Positions 44,702-58,572 of a stretch of 64,000 bases of DNA are shown piece by piece. Origin of the DNA: Lunularia cruciata (Eukaryota; Streptophyta; Marchantiopsida; Lunulariales; Lunulariaceae); the NCBI GenBank assembly GCA_948567375.1, contig OX419755.1:40987001-41051000 (forward strand), read 5' to 3'. Positions within the stretch are counted from its first letter, which is position 1, and each line of letters begins with the position of its first letter. The notes under the pieces are model-generated. The model made no database searches. It saw nothing but the letters and a program-made list of their open reading frames with translations, and was not told where the DNA came from. The translations under genes and the position numbers were made by a program.

Positions 44702-45844
44702 TGATGCAAATCTGCATCACATTTATAGCATACAACGACTACAAAAAGATATAAAAATGTAATACCAATAGCTAGATAGATTATCTAGAGATGAAATTTG
44801 GTTTGGTAACATCTGGAAGGATGTCATACATGATAGACTAAGTAGATAAGCTAGAGGTATCACCAAAAGAGTACTTCTACTAATAGGCCAGAAACCAAAA
44901 CATGCTTGGAAACTTTAGAATCAATAGCTAGGCATATGATCTAGAGGTGAAACTTGTGGTGGTGATATCTAGAAGGATGTTACAAATGATGGACAATATA
45001 GATCAGATAGAGGTATCACCAAAGAGCACTTCTACTAATAGTGCAAAAGCCAAAATAGGCTTGAAAACTTGAGGCAATTCAAAGGCCTAAATGGATGAAT
45101 TAGGCCTAAAAATTGTATAGATTCCCCCTCCCCCTAATGGAGGAAAGGATTGCCTTCCCTCCCCCTTGGTTTTTCTTGCCAAAAGCTTTCCAAAGGTACC
45201 TCACCCATGTGATTCTGAGATTCCTACAAGAAGATTCTCTTAAACATTCCCTCCGGTCAAAGCCTATTTGACCAACCAGATGGGACCATGACCCATCCAA
45301 GCAAGTAATCTAAAGGTGGAGCTTGTTGAAAGGTCACCTATCCATGTACCTAATCCTATGGTGGAGCTTCCTTGGAGGAGATCCTCATTGGCTATATCAT
45401 AAAGAGAAGGTGCTCCTTTGGGGAATCAGAGGATTGAGTGTGAAATCTGTATTTTCTCTCTTATCTTCTCTTGTCCTTGGAGTATTACAAGAAAGCACTT
45501 TTACAAATTTCCTTTTATTGCAAATCTAGTCACATGAATCGAGGAATAGAATACATGCCAGGTAGTATGCAAGTTCTAAGCTAATGAAAAACTTGGTCAT
45601 CTTGTCTGGCCTTGCTTTTCTAGGCTGCTGCTCACATGTCCCGATGCTTAAGCTTCTTGATTATGCAACCAGTGTCTTGATGGAATGAACCACTGCTCTC
45701 TCTAAGGTAAGACCTAAATATTCTAACCCTAATTAATCCCGCTGTTGGGTGCTAGGTACTATGTACAAACCCTACCACCTATAACATTGGTACATGTTAT
45801 ATCAATGCCACATGTACTATACCATTTGAAATGTACTTTCAACA
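44702..45844 (-). mobile_element. Copia LTR, copy 3, split by a solo chromovirus LTR
   Basis: Pieces 44702-44757 and 45490-45844 together match copy 2 from end to end (TTTCAACA at the right end). The piece at 44758-45489 is an inserted chromovirus LTR. On the minus strand copy 3 is the 5' LTR of the same deletion derivative, joined almost directly to the RNase H end, so primer site, gag and most of pol are missing. Confidence 0.75.
44758..45489 (+). mobile_element. Solo chromovirus-family LTR inside a copia LTR
   Basis: 732 bp, TGTAATACC to GTATTACA, with both internal units. The C tract is interrupted (CCCCCTCCCCCT). It differs at many positions from LTRs A-D, so it looks older. Flanks AAAAA and AGAAA suggest a 5-bp duplication with one change. 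Confidence 0.85.
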
Positions 45845-47049
45845 ATATTGTACTATAATTATAAGATTGGTTTAGATGCCTTTAGACAAAATATCATTGT
45901 AGGATAGTGGTAACTAGGTGAATAGCATTCTCTATGTTGATGCAGATTATAAGTGGTAAAATAATATATTTTAAAATTAATAGATATATCACACTTTGTA
46001 CATAGTGCTACCTAAGTAGAAAATTAGATGTCTTTCTATATCTTCATGAAGCATTTATTATTTATAGTTCAAGTTCACTTGTTGCCATATCTTTTGATTT
46101 AAATTACAAATTTCACTTTTTTCCAATTATGGAGTATTGAACTCATATAATTGATTTCACCCTATACTCCTACTCAAGGGTAGATTGTACACATGATTGA
46201 AAGGCTTGTAGGGTTAATAATTGCTATTGATGCGCATCTCCTCATTATCAACCTTGCATGTAGACTAGAGAGTTTCACTTTTAGGTTTTATGGGTTCTAT
46301 AAATATCAGTAATAAATTTTACATGTAGTCCATAAATTTTTTCCTGCAGTCAACCCTTGGTTACAATGGAAAATTATAGGTGTTCATCAATTGCTGTAAA
46401 ACTTTTATGGGTATTCTAAATTGTCACCCATGGGCTTTTACGGCTATGGGTTTCTTCCATAATTCTTAATGAAGCACAACAAACATTATGAACATCTTAA
46501 TGGTTAGCTATGGGTAATGGGTGAATTCAAAATAAACCTTCTAATGACTACATAAACTCTTGCTTAGCCAACCCGGCTTGAATAGCCTCTCCCACTCAAT
46601 GAAATACTGAAAGTGAAGTTCTCCTAAAGCCTCTTACGTTAAGTGAAAATGTAGTGAAGTGAAGTGTTTCTCTATCATTCTCTCTTAGTGAATTATAGTG
46701 AAATTCTCACTTGTTCCCTTGCATGAATAGGAATAACTCCAATTAGTGAGTTTAGTGATTTTTGTTATAATTTCAAGATTGCAATGTCATGCAATAGATC
46801 TCATCCCCGACTTTGTCACAAAATCATGAAATGTATCCAAGGTATAACATATGAGATGTTGAGGAGCAATTGAGATGACAATTAGAGCAAAGATGAACAA
46901 GAGGAAAAAATATTAAAAATTTTTTTTTGGTGGTGGAATTTTACAAATTCTTCTCACTATTTACACAAGATTCAATTAGCTTGCAATTGCAAGTTTGGGC
47001 TTAAATTCTTTCATGGATTAGATGCAAATGTGTTTGGGCAACTCATGAG
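45845..47049. other. AT-rich sequence, nothing recognised
   Basis: No ORF longer than about 60 codons and no matching element. It may be part of the Harbinger element that follows, or other decayed repeats. Confidence 0.3.
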
Positions 47050-47990
47050 GATGGATTCTTTCTCATTTCAAGCTTTAGAAGGATGCTATTAAGGACCATA
47101 AAAATGTTAAGAATTCATCTTGTCAGAGCTAGACTATAGTGTGGATCCAAGTTGCTCTAGCATTAGATAGATTTTGGGTTTCAAATGAATAGTGCTTCTG
47201 TAGCAAGGGGTTTGAATATTTAGAGCTCTAGTGTTGGCTCCATTGTGAGATTCATTGATAGAGTAATGACAAAATTACCTCCCTCCTCGAGAAGGAAGTC
47301 AAGTGGCCAAACACAAACAAGAGAGTAAGAATATCTGCAATGTTTTTACTAAAAGGGTTCCTTGGATGCATAGGGTTAGTTGATGGTACAAATTTTCCAC
47401 TTGCATAGAAACTTACTATTGATGGAGAAAAATATTTTAGTATGAAAGTGTTGTACTCTATAAATGGTCAAGTAGTTTTTGACAATAAAAGTAGAATAAT
47501 CTATTTTGCTAGAGGTAAGTTTGATTCATTGTTATTCAAAGTGAGCAATTTCAATAGTGTATTTTGAAATTTTTGCTTTTGAAAGAGTAAATTAAATATT
47601 AAAATGTGTGAACTCATATTTGGTTTCTCATGTATGCAAAGATCTTGCCATGATATGGCTTGCTTGCAAAAGTCTCCAATTTGTAGTGATTTAAATACTA
47701 GTGTGGATTGTGCTTTGAGCAATTGAAGTATTTGTAGGGAATGCTTGTTATGTGCCAACTTTTCACCTTTTTCTATCCTTCAAACAATCATGCTCTTGAG
47801 AGAAATCTGATTTCAATAGATGTGTGGCTTGTACTTGTGTATTCAACAAATGTTGAATAGGATTTCTAAAGGCAAGATGGCATTCATTGAGAGAAAAAGG
47901 GTGCAATTGAACACTCAAGAAATGCATATTCATTAAATTGGGTGACAACATGCATCATTTTACATAATTTTCTTATCAACCGCTTTGATA
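47050..47990 (+). pseudogene. PIF/Harbinger transposase remnant 1
   Basis: Frameshifted pieces of a DDE transposase: a helix-turn-helix-like part near 47150-47270, then KGFLGCIGLVDGTNFPLA (the first catalytic Asp in VDGT), GEKYFSMKVLYSINGQVV and FDNKSRIIYFARG near 47345-47515. A C-terminal block (SLNWVTTCIILHNFLINRF-like) appears near 47930-47990. The order and wording match a second copy at 62221-62905. Harbinger transposases cut and paste DNA with short TIRs and a 3-bp target duplication; I could not find the TIRs. Confidence 0.65.
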
Positions 47991-50900
47991 TATAGGTAGA
48001 AAAAGATGCTGATTTGGAAAAAGATGTGGATTCAGATATTGTTGGTGTTGGAATTGCATTTGAGCCTCATCAAGAATACATAGAAGAGACTAGAAATGGA
48101 GTATTGCATCATTTTTTAGCATTTAACCACCAGCCATGTGGTTTATTGAATGTGTAAACATAATTCCAAGGGTCCTATTAGAATTCAAGCTTGTAAATAA
48201 AGTTGCAAGCAAATTCAAATTCAATGGATGATATATTTTCAGCCGTGTGATTAATGGGATGCTCAATGTACTCATGCTACTTGTTGTACTTGATCTACTC
48301 AAGGTGCTTAATGTACTTAGTTTTCTTATGATGATGGTGCACCTAATCAAGATTTAAGATTTCCATTGAGAGTATTTGAATTTTTAGCTATCTTACTTTG
48401 CTAGTTCTTTGCAGAAATATAGATATATTCAAAAAGATGTGGTCTTATAGAGTCATTTTTTGTTCTATATTAAAGCATTGGGTCTCTAAAAGGTACATCA
48501 CTTGAAAAGCATCATCACAAAGTTTAGGAGGAGATATCTATAATCGGGGAGAAGAGAGTGCTTCAAGTTTTGGGAGGAAAGAGTTTGTTATGAGGAGTTT
48601 AGGTTCAAAGAGTTAATAATTAGGGAGAGATTTCAATTTATATTGCAAATGTTAAGCATAGGGGATAAGTAGTTTCTTGGAGTTTCTTTTTGGGAGGACT
48701 TAGGGTATCAGGAGGAGTGTGGGAGCTAAGTTGCAAGAAATAGAATTTTGAGTTGCAAGAGTTTGAGTTGCAAAGTTTGAGGCCATAGTTTTGGAGAAGA
48801 TTTGGGAGGATTTAGAGATTCAATGGCACTTTTGAGTTTAGGGTTGTTGTAGAGTTTGAGTCTGAGTTGCAAAGTGTGAGTTCAAGAATCAAGAGTTTTG
48901 AGTTGCAGAGGAGGATTTTTGAGTTGAAGAGCTCAAGTTTTGGAAGGGTTTAGAGTTTAGGGTTGTTGTAGATCTAGAGTTTAGGTAGGAAGAAAAGAGT
49001 GGAATTTTTAGAGACCTTAACCTTTGGAATTTGTGAGGGAGTTTATGAGAAGTAATTGGCAGCAGAAGAGAGTGATAAAGAGGAAGAATAAAGTTTAGGG
49101 CAACTTGCCTTACTTTTTTTTAGAGGGTGATAGAAAACTTGGGATGTGGTGAAGAAGAGATAGTTTATTGGAGGATTGTGAGGATTTTGACAATGACAGA
49201 TACAGCAAAACATCTAAAATCAAAAACCTTTGGTAGACATGTTCAAAGTAGGAAATCAAAAATCATTAATCTTTGACATATAAATTGTGGGAAGAGGAAG
49301 AGATAGTTTTGGAGAATAACATTCAAAAATCACTTTCAAACTAGCAATCAGAAATTTTGAGACAACATTTGAGATTTGATAGAGTGGGCTGCAATGGCAA
49401 TGAAAGATTACCAAAGGAGTATTGAGGAAGACAAGACGGAGGATATACACAAGGATCCTTTTACGTTAGAGTTCTACATTTGAAGTATTGCACGACATTC
49501 GTCGCATGATGTTGGTTAGATGATGAGCACCAGATCAGACAATCGGTGAGCCAGATCAGAGAAGTTGATCTCCATGCATTGGGTTTCAAATTGAAAATTG
49601 CCACATAGTATTCACAAGACTTTCAACTCAGTCCAAGGTTGCTATATTTCCAACTCAATTTAAGATTTCTATAGAACTGCTACTACAAAAATTTTCCTTC
49701 ATCAATAGTCAATCATCAACTTCCTTCAGTCTGTGCAGTTGAATTTTGTACTATCAAAGTCCACTAGGTATTGGAAGAGACTGACTTATGTATTGTCACC
49801 AAGATCATTCTATACTATCAAAGAGACTGATTTATTTAATTTTTATGTATGTTCAAAGTTAGTGGAAGAGATTGATTTATGTATTATCAACAAATTATCA
49901 AATGGTGATAAATTTACAAGCATGTGAAAATTAAGTATCATCATGTTTATTTCACTTTGCTTTAGCTCTCCTCTCTTACTTTGCTCCATTCTACCCATCC
50001 TCAACTAGTGCTTTGTATATTACTCTTAGCTTGATGCTTCTTTATTTTATGGTTCATACTCACCTTTCTTTTTCTGATGCTTAATTGGTTGTGTCTTGCT
50101 TGGGGTACATTGGTGTATATTAGTTTTTTACAAACTTTACTCATGCTTGTAGTTACATGGTGTATACTAGTTCTATGTAGGCATTACTTATGAGATGTTC
50201 AGTTATACCTTTACTTTGGCTTACCTTCTTGTTATTAGTTTCACTTAATTTCCACATCATTCTAATTTGCACAACATGAGCCTTTCTAGGAAAACCAATG
50301 AGCAACATACGCATGGTGCATAGGCCATGCAGACCATAGAGTCTATGTGGTATGCTTAGTCTACATGGTATGCACAGCCTGCATGGCTTATGCCATTTTC
50401 TTGGTATGCGTAGGACCTTCTCAAGTTTGCAAGTGGCTTTTAACTAAATCATGTCTTTCTTGTTCTTTTCATTGCAAGGTCAATCTTGCACCAAGTTTGC
50501 ATGTTCATGGGACAAGGATACATGTTCAAGGATAGTAGGTGAGAGGAGGCTAATTCTTAATATCCAAATGATACTAGAGGCCTTTTGCTTGGAAAGATGG
50601 AGAATTGGAAGGAGGAAGACAATAATACATGCTTTAGTGGAAGATTGGTTTCTTGTGAGAGATTGCATGGCTTGGAGGTATTTTGGCACATCAATGTGCA
50701 TATAGTGCTTTCAAACCTTTTCTCCAAATGCTTTAATGCCTTCTTATTCCAACCTGAAGACTAAATGTTGTACATGGGAACATCAGTTTGGGACTGAAGA
50801 CTAAGATGGCTAGATCTACGTTTGAGGATTACAATTGAGCAGAGATGATGCTCCATGCTGTTGATAGGAAGATTCATTGTCCAAATGGATATCACTTCAA

Positions 50901-51249
50901 GGTCACATATGTAGGATAGTTCCTTATTTTGTTCATGGAGAGATGGTTTTTGGGTGAGGATGAGGTGGTCTACCAGAGCCATGGTGAGGAGAAGGAGATC
51001 TTCATCCATGATCCAAGGAGCATGAGGATGAAGGAGAAGATGATCATGTAGAGAAGAGTGAGTGAGAGGTAGTGTAGAAACCATTGTGTTATGTGTTTAT
51101 GGCATATCACATCACTTGTGTTTCATATACACTCTCATAATAAAACAGAAGAATGTCTTTGCTCTTATTTAAAGAATAAAGAGAATAATGCTCACATAAT
51201 AATGCTATATAGAATAGATAGAATCACATAATAAAAGAAAAGAATGTCA
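47991..51249. other. Decayed repeat DNA, including a GAGTTT-rich low-complexity stretch
   Basis: Between about 48500 and 49130 the words GAGTTTGAGTTGCA and GAGTTTAGGGTTGTTGTAGA recur many times, with a purine bias. Elsewhere there is no recognisable coding sequence. Words such as GGTATGC and CATGG repeat near 50300-50420. Confidence 0.35.
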
Positions 51250-54200
51250 ATAAGGGCTTCATGAAGCACTAAGAAAAAGAAATGAGGAAAAAAGTGATGA
51301 GGAGGAGGAAGATGAAGATATAGATCTTAGAGCTATCAACACTATTCAGTTAAACCTTGTTGATGAAGTGTTATACAATGTTATGAATAAAGAATCTGTA
51401 CAAAAACCATGGACTGCTTGGAGAATCTTTATATGACCAAGTCATTGATAAATCTACTATATCTTAAATAGAATTTGTATATGTTGGAGATGAAGGAAGG
51501 CCAAAGTATTATGGAGCACCTCAATGATTTCAACAAAATCATTTGTGAGTTGATGAGCATAGAGGTTAAATTAGAAGGGCAAGATAAGAAGGCATTGTTG
51601 TTATTGACTTCACTTTCTTCATCATATGGATATAGGATCATATAAAATTTGAGGATGTCACTTCAACATTATTGTCAATGAGATGCAAAATAGACCCAAC
51701 CACAAAAAGAAAACTCCATAAGCTCTATTTATCAGAGGAAGGACAACAGAGAGAGGGAGTGCAAGTTCTTTGAAACTTGACTTGGATCTTGATTTATCTT
51801 GAGGTTTCAAAGGCAAGTGCTGGATTTATGGGAAGGTCAGAAATTTCAAGAAGGGTTGTAACAACAAGAAGCTTGAGTCCAACAGGGATAAAGGTCAACT
51901 TTCAGATCAAGCAAGTATTGCTTAGTCATCTGGTTTTGTGTATGATGTTCTATGTGTTACCCAAGACAAAGATCAATTTGAGGAGTCATCAATATTGGAC
52001 TCAGGTTGTCCTTAGCATATGCGTCCAAATAAGGAGTGGTGTCATGAGTACAAACCATTCAATGGAGGATCTATAATACTGGGGAGCAACATGGCTTGTA
52101 AAGCTATTGGCATTGGTAAAATACACATTAAGATATTTGATAATGTTGTAAGGACTCTTGCTAATGTGAGGAATTTTCCTTAGTTAAAAAAGAATTTAAT
52201 ATCAGTAGGCTTTTTGGACTCAAATAGTTGGAAGGGGGGAGCAGAAAATGGGACACTCAAGGTATCAAAAGGAGCATGGGTTGTAATGAAGAGCAAGAAG
52301 ATACAAAAACTTTATAAAGATACAATTAATGAAGGAATGGCAAGTTCTGTTTCTAAAAAAAGATCCCAAAGATCTCACTCACTTATGGTACCTACTTTTG
52401 GGTCATATGGTGAAAAAGGTCTAAATGAATTATCCAAGCAACAACTTATGAAGGATCTTGAAGTTTGTGAGTTAAAATTTTTTGAGCATTGTGTAATAGG
52501 AAAGAAATGGAAGGTAATCTTGTCCACAAGTGTCCATTGCACAAAGGGAATTTTAAACTATGTGCATTATGATGTTTGAGGCCTTGCACTTGTAGCTTCA
52601 AAAATTAAAGCATTTTATTTTGTATCTTTGGTTGATGATTACTCTAGATGAGTACGGGTCTACTCCATGAAGCAAAAATCAGAAGTCTTCTCTATCTTTA
52701 AACAATGGAAGTGATGATGGAAAAACAAAGTAGAAGGAAATAGAAGTGTTTGAGATATGATAATGTATGGAGAATACAAATCTAGAGAGTTTGATAGATA
52801 TTGTAAGAGTGAAGGGATAATTCATCACTTTGCCATATTGGATGCCCCTCAATAAAATTGGTGTGGCAGAGCAGATATACACTCTTGGAAAAAGCAAGAA
52901 GTATGTTAAACAATGTCGGATTGGAGAAAAGCTTATGGGCAAAAGCTATAAATACAACTTATCATTTGGTAAACATTTCTCCCTCTACTGCTATTGAGTG
53001 TAAGACACCCATGGAAAAATGGACAGGTTGGCATGTTGATTACAGTTCATCTAGAGTGTTTGGATGCATAGCTTATGTTCATATTCAACAAGAACAAAGG
53101 ACAAAGTTAGATCCAAAAATGTATATTCTTAGGATATGAGAAGGATACAAAGGGATATAGATTATGGGATCTAGAAAGGTGTTGCCTTGTTGTGAGTAGG
53201 GATGTAGGTTTTTATGAGACTAGTATGATAGAGACTAAAACTATAGTGGGAGAAAAGAAAAAAACAAGTTTGGTCAGATTTTGTTAAGAAAAATATTGAT
53301 CTTGGAAGTGAAGACATCTCACCTCTTGTAGATCTACCAAGTGAACCATTGGAAAAGCTAAGTCCAGAAGTGATTCATGAACTTATGTATCCAAATAGAG
53401 ATAGAAGGTCTCTAAAGAGATTTGATGATTCATTTGTAGCTTATTCTCTTCTTACAAAGAATGGTTAGCCATCTTCATATAAAGAAGCAAATATAAGATC
53501 AAGAGTGTCAAACATAGCATTGTGCAAAAGAAGAAGAGATGAAGTCTTTGGCCAAAAACCAAACTTGGAGACTTGAAAATTTGCCTATGGGAAAAGAAGA
53601 TAATAGGTTGTAGATGGATATTTTGGAAGAAGGAATGACTTCCAAAATCAGGTGGAGATCAATACAAAGCAAGGGATTATAGCCAAAAAGAAGGTATTGA
53701 CTTCAATGAGATTTTTTCACCAGTGGTCAAAATCTCTTCAATTCATGCATTGTTGGCAATAGTTGTCTTGCATAACTTGGAGGTAGAACAACTAGATGTT
53801 ACAAATACTTTTACATGGAGAATTGGAGGAGGAGATTTACATAAATCAACCTGAAGGTTTTGTGGTACCAAGGAATGAGAACCTAGTTTGTAGGTTACAA
53901 AAAGTCTTTTTTATGGACTAAAGCAAAGTCCAAGATCTGGGTACATGAAATTTGATGCTTTTATGTTGAAGCATGAATATAGTAGAAGTGAGACAGATTT
54001 TTGTGTGTGTATCTCAAGAAGGTACATGGACCAAGAGTATTTAATTAATCATCTTGGCACTATATGTGGATGATATGTTGATTCCCCTTGATGATATGGT
54101 TGAGGTGGAGAAAATGAAAGCACAACTTGGTGAGGAATTTGATATGAAGGACTTGGGTTCTTCAAAGAGGGTGCTTGGGATTGAAATCCACCAAGACAAG

Positions 54201-54650
54201 AGCAAGGGAGAGTTATGGATATCTCAAAGGAGATACTTGGAAAATTACTTGCTCATTTTGGCATAGAGAATGCCAAACCAATGAGCAATCCAATGGCTAG
54301 TCATGTTAGTATCATTGAAGAAATGTCCATCAAATAAGGAGGATAGAAAAGTAATGGCAATATTCCTTCTACTAGTGATATTGGGAGTTTAATGTATGTT
54401 ATTGTATGCACTAGACCATATATATCATATGTTGTGAGTATGGTAAGTAGATACATGGCAAATCTTGCTAAACAACATTAGGAAGTTGTAAAGTGGATAC
54501 TTTGTTAATTGAAAGGGACTATAAATATTGGCATTGTATTTGATGTGGAGAAGGAACAAGAAGGAGGAATTACAAGGTATGTAAATTCTGATTTTGCATG
54601 AGACTTGGATAAGAAAAGGTCTACAACATGATTTATTTTTACACTTGTTG
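51250..54650 (+). pseudogene. Ty1/copia gag-pol, heavily decayed
   Basis: Gag (UBN2 type): DLRAINTIQLNLVDEVLYNV near 51325, then LNDFNKII and LLLLTSLSSSYG-like pieces. Integrase region near 52620 (LVDDYSR). RT: NLEVEQLDVTNTF near 53780, LYGLKQSPR near 53920 and ALYVDDMLI at 54054, the copia Y-V-D-D catalytic box. RNase H: VKWILC, YVNSDFA and LDKKRST near 54490-54620; the sequence is lost after about 54650. The order gag-integrase-RT-RNase H is diagnostic of copia. Every domain has stops or frameshifts. The LTRs were not identified with certainty; TGTTGAGGAGATATT near 54852 could start the 3' LTR. Confidence 0.8.
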
Positions 54651-56381
54651 GTAGTGTATATATAGAGATGCATTCTCATGAGACTCGTATTCCTTATACA
54701 TCCACCTCCATTCATAGTACATAGATAATGAGTTCTCTTATCAGCGGGCCCCATGAGAAGCCTTATTTACACATGATTGATACTCAGATTTTGTCTTGGA
54801 GACCATGCACTTTTGACAATCTTGCACTCCCACCTTGATTGAGGGTTATTGTTGAGGAGATATTTGGCATTATGAGAGGAAGATATCTTTGAGGGATGAA
54901 ATACCTAGGTCACAAGCTTGTGAGAGAAGATGAGTTTATCTAGAGTTTTTATACCTTGCATCCTTTATCATTCAGATATGAGGCATAAGAATCTAGTATT
55001 GGATGTGAGATGCTTGGCTGATATGAGATTTCCCACTTGTCTTATGTTCTTGGAGTGGTGCACTTTAACACTTGTTAGTGCATGTATGCTCTATTATGAC
55101 ATTTATTTTGGTATTTTAAATAGTTGAGAGATATTATTTATATAGAGTTAAACCAAGCTTCCACATTATCCATGACTAGCTAGAGTTAGTCATAGCCAAG
55201 ATAGAGGTGACATTACTTTAAAAGGAAGGTGAAAGAGTGAGCACTATTATTTTGGACTCTATTGTATTGACTTGGTATTCCTAGGTGTTTGGCTTTGAGG
55301 AAAGAGTTGATAATACAAGCCTTTCTGGTTTGGATTCTTCTATAGTCAAAGGATTACTCATGTGAAGGAATCCTTGAATTAGTAGTTGGATCAAGATAAA
55401 ATCACATGTTTAGGAGATTGTTTCCATGAGTTTGGATATTCCTTTAGACTTTAGATTTCACATATTACTTTTTGCCTAGTAACTTGAGTTACTATGGTAA
55501 TTAATAATTGTATGTGTAACTATTTTACAAGTATATAGACTAAGGATGAGAAGGTGCTCATCATCCTTTTAGTTACAACTATCTCCATCTCATTGAGTTC
55601 TCTAGTGAGCAATGTCTTGCGTCTTGGAGGTGCCTTGCAGTCTTAGCCTTGGAGGAGTGTGATGGAATTTAGTTCTTTGCCTTCTTAGTCCATGGTGTCT
55701 ACTCTATTAACCATCAGAGGTTCATCCTAAGTGACATAGGTCAGCTTATAGCACAAATACCATGAGGAGAGGATGATTTTATTATAGCATGAGTAGCTTT
55801 TTTGGTATATCCCTTATCTCAGACTTAGAGAGTTTGTTGAGTATTATTTGACACATTTGAGATTATCATTTGGACTAGTGGCCCAAAGAGGAAGGTGGAG
55901 TAGCTATTTTGGTTTATGTAGGATCTTGGTTTCTTACCACCATGTGTACACACTGGCTCTAGGCTCATGGAATGCCTTGGTGAGAAGGATGGGTATTCAT
56001 TCGAGTATAGAGGTTAAATGGTAAGACCATACAATACATTTATTTTGTTAGGGTTATCACTTAGAGATATATTGATAGTTAATAGTGATGCTTTAGCTTA
56101 TTGTAGAAACCAATTCCTATATTTAGTCCCATTGACATATCTAGTATCTCATATCTTTCATTATCATACCGCATTGTAGCTTTACTTGATAGATTTAGAG
56201 TATCCATTAAGCCTATTATTATGTTTTTGGAGGAAGAATGGTACTCTCATAGATTTAGTGAGTATAGTGCAAATCCTTATGAATCTTTAGCATTGGGTTT
56301 TAGAGAGCACACTATGCATCCCAATGGGAGGTTATGGAAATGGACATGTAATCCTTGACTAGAGACTTAAAGATACCCTCG
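54651..56381. other. Unassigned decayed sequence
   Basis: Possible 3' LTR of the copia copy at the left, then unrecognised sequence with no coherent ORF. Confidence 0.3.
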
Positions 56382-57114
56382 TGTAATACCAATAGCTAGA
56401 CATATGATCTAGAGGTGAAATTTGGTTTGGTAACATCAAGAAGGATGTTATACATGATGGACTAAATAGATCAGATAGAGATATCACCAAAAGAGTACTT
56501 CTACTAATAGGCAGAAACCAAAATAGACTTGAAAATCTTAGAACCAATAGCTAGACATATGATCTAGAGGTAACAATTGTTTTGGTAACATCTAAAAGGA
56601 TATTATACATTGATGGACTAAATAGATCAGAAATAAGTATCATCAAAAGGGTACTTCTACTAATAGGGCAGAAACCAAAATATGCCAAAAATCTTTAGTC
56701 AATTTTGGAGGCCTAATGGATGAATTAGGCCTCAAAAATGTGTAGATTCCTCCCATAGTGGACTAAAGGTTGACCTTAACCTCCTCCAATTTTTTCTTGT
56801 TGAGAGCTTTCCAATGGTACCCATACAATTTGGAGATTCCTACAAGAAGATTCCCTAAATATTCCCTCTAGTCAAAGATGGGTTGATCAACCAGATAGGA
56901 TCAGAGCCGACATGTCACCCATGCATGCAACAAATCTTAGGGCAGAGCTTGCTTACAAGTCACCAATCCTTGTATCTAATCCAAGGGTGGAGCTTTCTTT
57001 GGAGAATCCCCTTGCTATATAATACAATCGAGGTGCTCCTTTGGGGCATCGGAGTTTGAGTGTGAAACTTTTGTTTTCTCTTTTGTGTCTCTCTACTATC
57101 CTTGGAACATTACA
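56382..57114 (+). mobile_element. Solo chromovirus-family LTR, two-unit form
   Basis: 733 bp, TGTAATACC to CATTACA, with both internal units but diverged from LTRs A-D; its C tract is lost (CCTCCC). Flanks CCTCG and CCTAG are a 5-bp duplication with one change. Confidence 0.83.
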
Positions 57115-58423
57115 CCTAGTGAGTAATAGGCATATCTATCCCTTCTATATATAATGTGTATTCATAGATGGTGATATGATGTGAAAATAAACTCTTTTAC
57201 CCAAAAAATTGGTTCTCCTCAAATGCCCAAAATGCATTGGGATCCATGATTGGACAGTATGTTAGCTAGTTGGTTCTCCCAAAATGCAAAGAGGCCCATG
57301 ACTAGACTTTATGTTAGCTAGCTGGTTCTCCATGAAATGTGTTAAGTTGATGGGACTATTTGGTACTTTATGCACAAATAACTTCTTTAAGCCATCATCA
57401 TTTAAAAGGAATAATTGCCAAGTTTTCTGCATCACATACGGGATTTCCCATGCTATCTTGCTATTTTTACTTGGTTTCTAGCCAAGTACTTTGGTTTTCC
57501 GGCATGGGCATCATGATGTACTATTATCTTTTCCTTATATTTGTTCTTGACTATCAACCTCAGCAATCTCATATCCTAACTCTTTAGTAGGCTCCTCAAC
57601 TAACGTATTCCTTTGTAAACTTGTCTGTATATAACTCAATGGTCACAATATTTTACTTATACATATCCTTGTTGTTGAACATAGCAAATGAAGCAGATCA
57701 TCATGGGGAGAGAGAGCATGTGATTTGATGAAATAATCATTTTTGAGAAGTGTTTTATATCATGTTATAAGGAAGTGACTGCAACCTTCCATATTAAAAG
57801 AAACCTCTTCACATTTTAAACCTCCATGATTTATTTCAACTCTTAATTGAATTTTCACATGCATTTCAAAGTGGAAAATGATCCCAATATCCTGCATAGA
57901 AAGCAGACTCCACACAACATGCACATGAATCCATGGTCTATGGTATGTGTAATAAATTTGGATAGTCTTCTTGGTACTAGTATCCATCTATCTAGATATT
58001 AACTACTCTTCAAAATCTCTAGAAAAATAATTGGAAAAGTAGATTATATGTGGTACAAATGTCCATCTATTCAAATATTAACTACTCTCAAAAAAAAGAA
58101 TCTTAAATGAGAGATGAGATGACAAGCATTGGAGTGCATGCAAGGAGGTTTGACAATGGAGATGAGTTTAGAATGTAGAATGTAGAATGTAGAATGATTA
58201 TAGATTCATAAATAAAGGTTGAAAATTTAATGGAATCTAAATTAGTGATGCATGATTGATTTGATTTCAACACACAATTTTACAAATTTTAATTCCAATA
58301 GACCTACATATCATTCTATTCTTCATCATCAAAAAGTTATAAGAGATCATTCATCCTCTAGTCTTCATCCTCAAAATTATAATCATATACACTAAATTTA
58401 GGATCTATATTATAGCGACTAGG
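57115..58423. other. Intergenic with a short tandem repeat
   Basis: At 57209-57321 two units (61 and 52 bp) each run from TTGGTTCTCC to TATGTTAGCTAG, followed by a third start of the unit. A GTAGAAT triplet repeat lies near 58172. No gene recognised. Confidence 0.4.
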
Positions 58424-58476
58424 ATATGGGGCATGTGGTAGTAGTAGCATAACTACTACTACCACATGCCCCATAT
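58424..58476. repeat. Perfect hairpin, 24-bp arms, 5-base loop
   Basis: Arms 58424-58447 and 58453-58476 are exact reverse complements around CATAA. CTAG on each outer side adds more pairing after one mismatch. It is the longest perfect hairpin noticed in the window. Confidence 0.9.
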
Positions 58477-58572
58477 TCTAGATAATTTATTCTATACAAG
58501 AATATAATTATAACTTAAATTTTTTTGGTATCTCTTAGAGGTGGCTAACTCAAGAGTCATGGAAAATATTGT

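Noticed and set aside
54054-54266. Intact copia reverse transcriptase (YVDD ORF)
   Set aside because: Only about 70 codons are open; the upstream RT, integrase and gag are riddled with stops and frameshifts.
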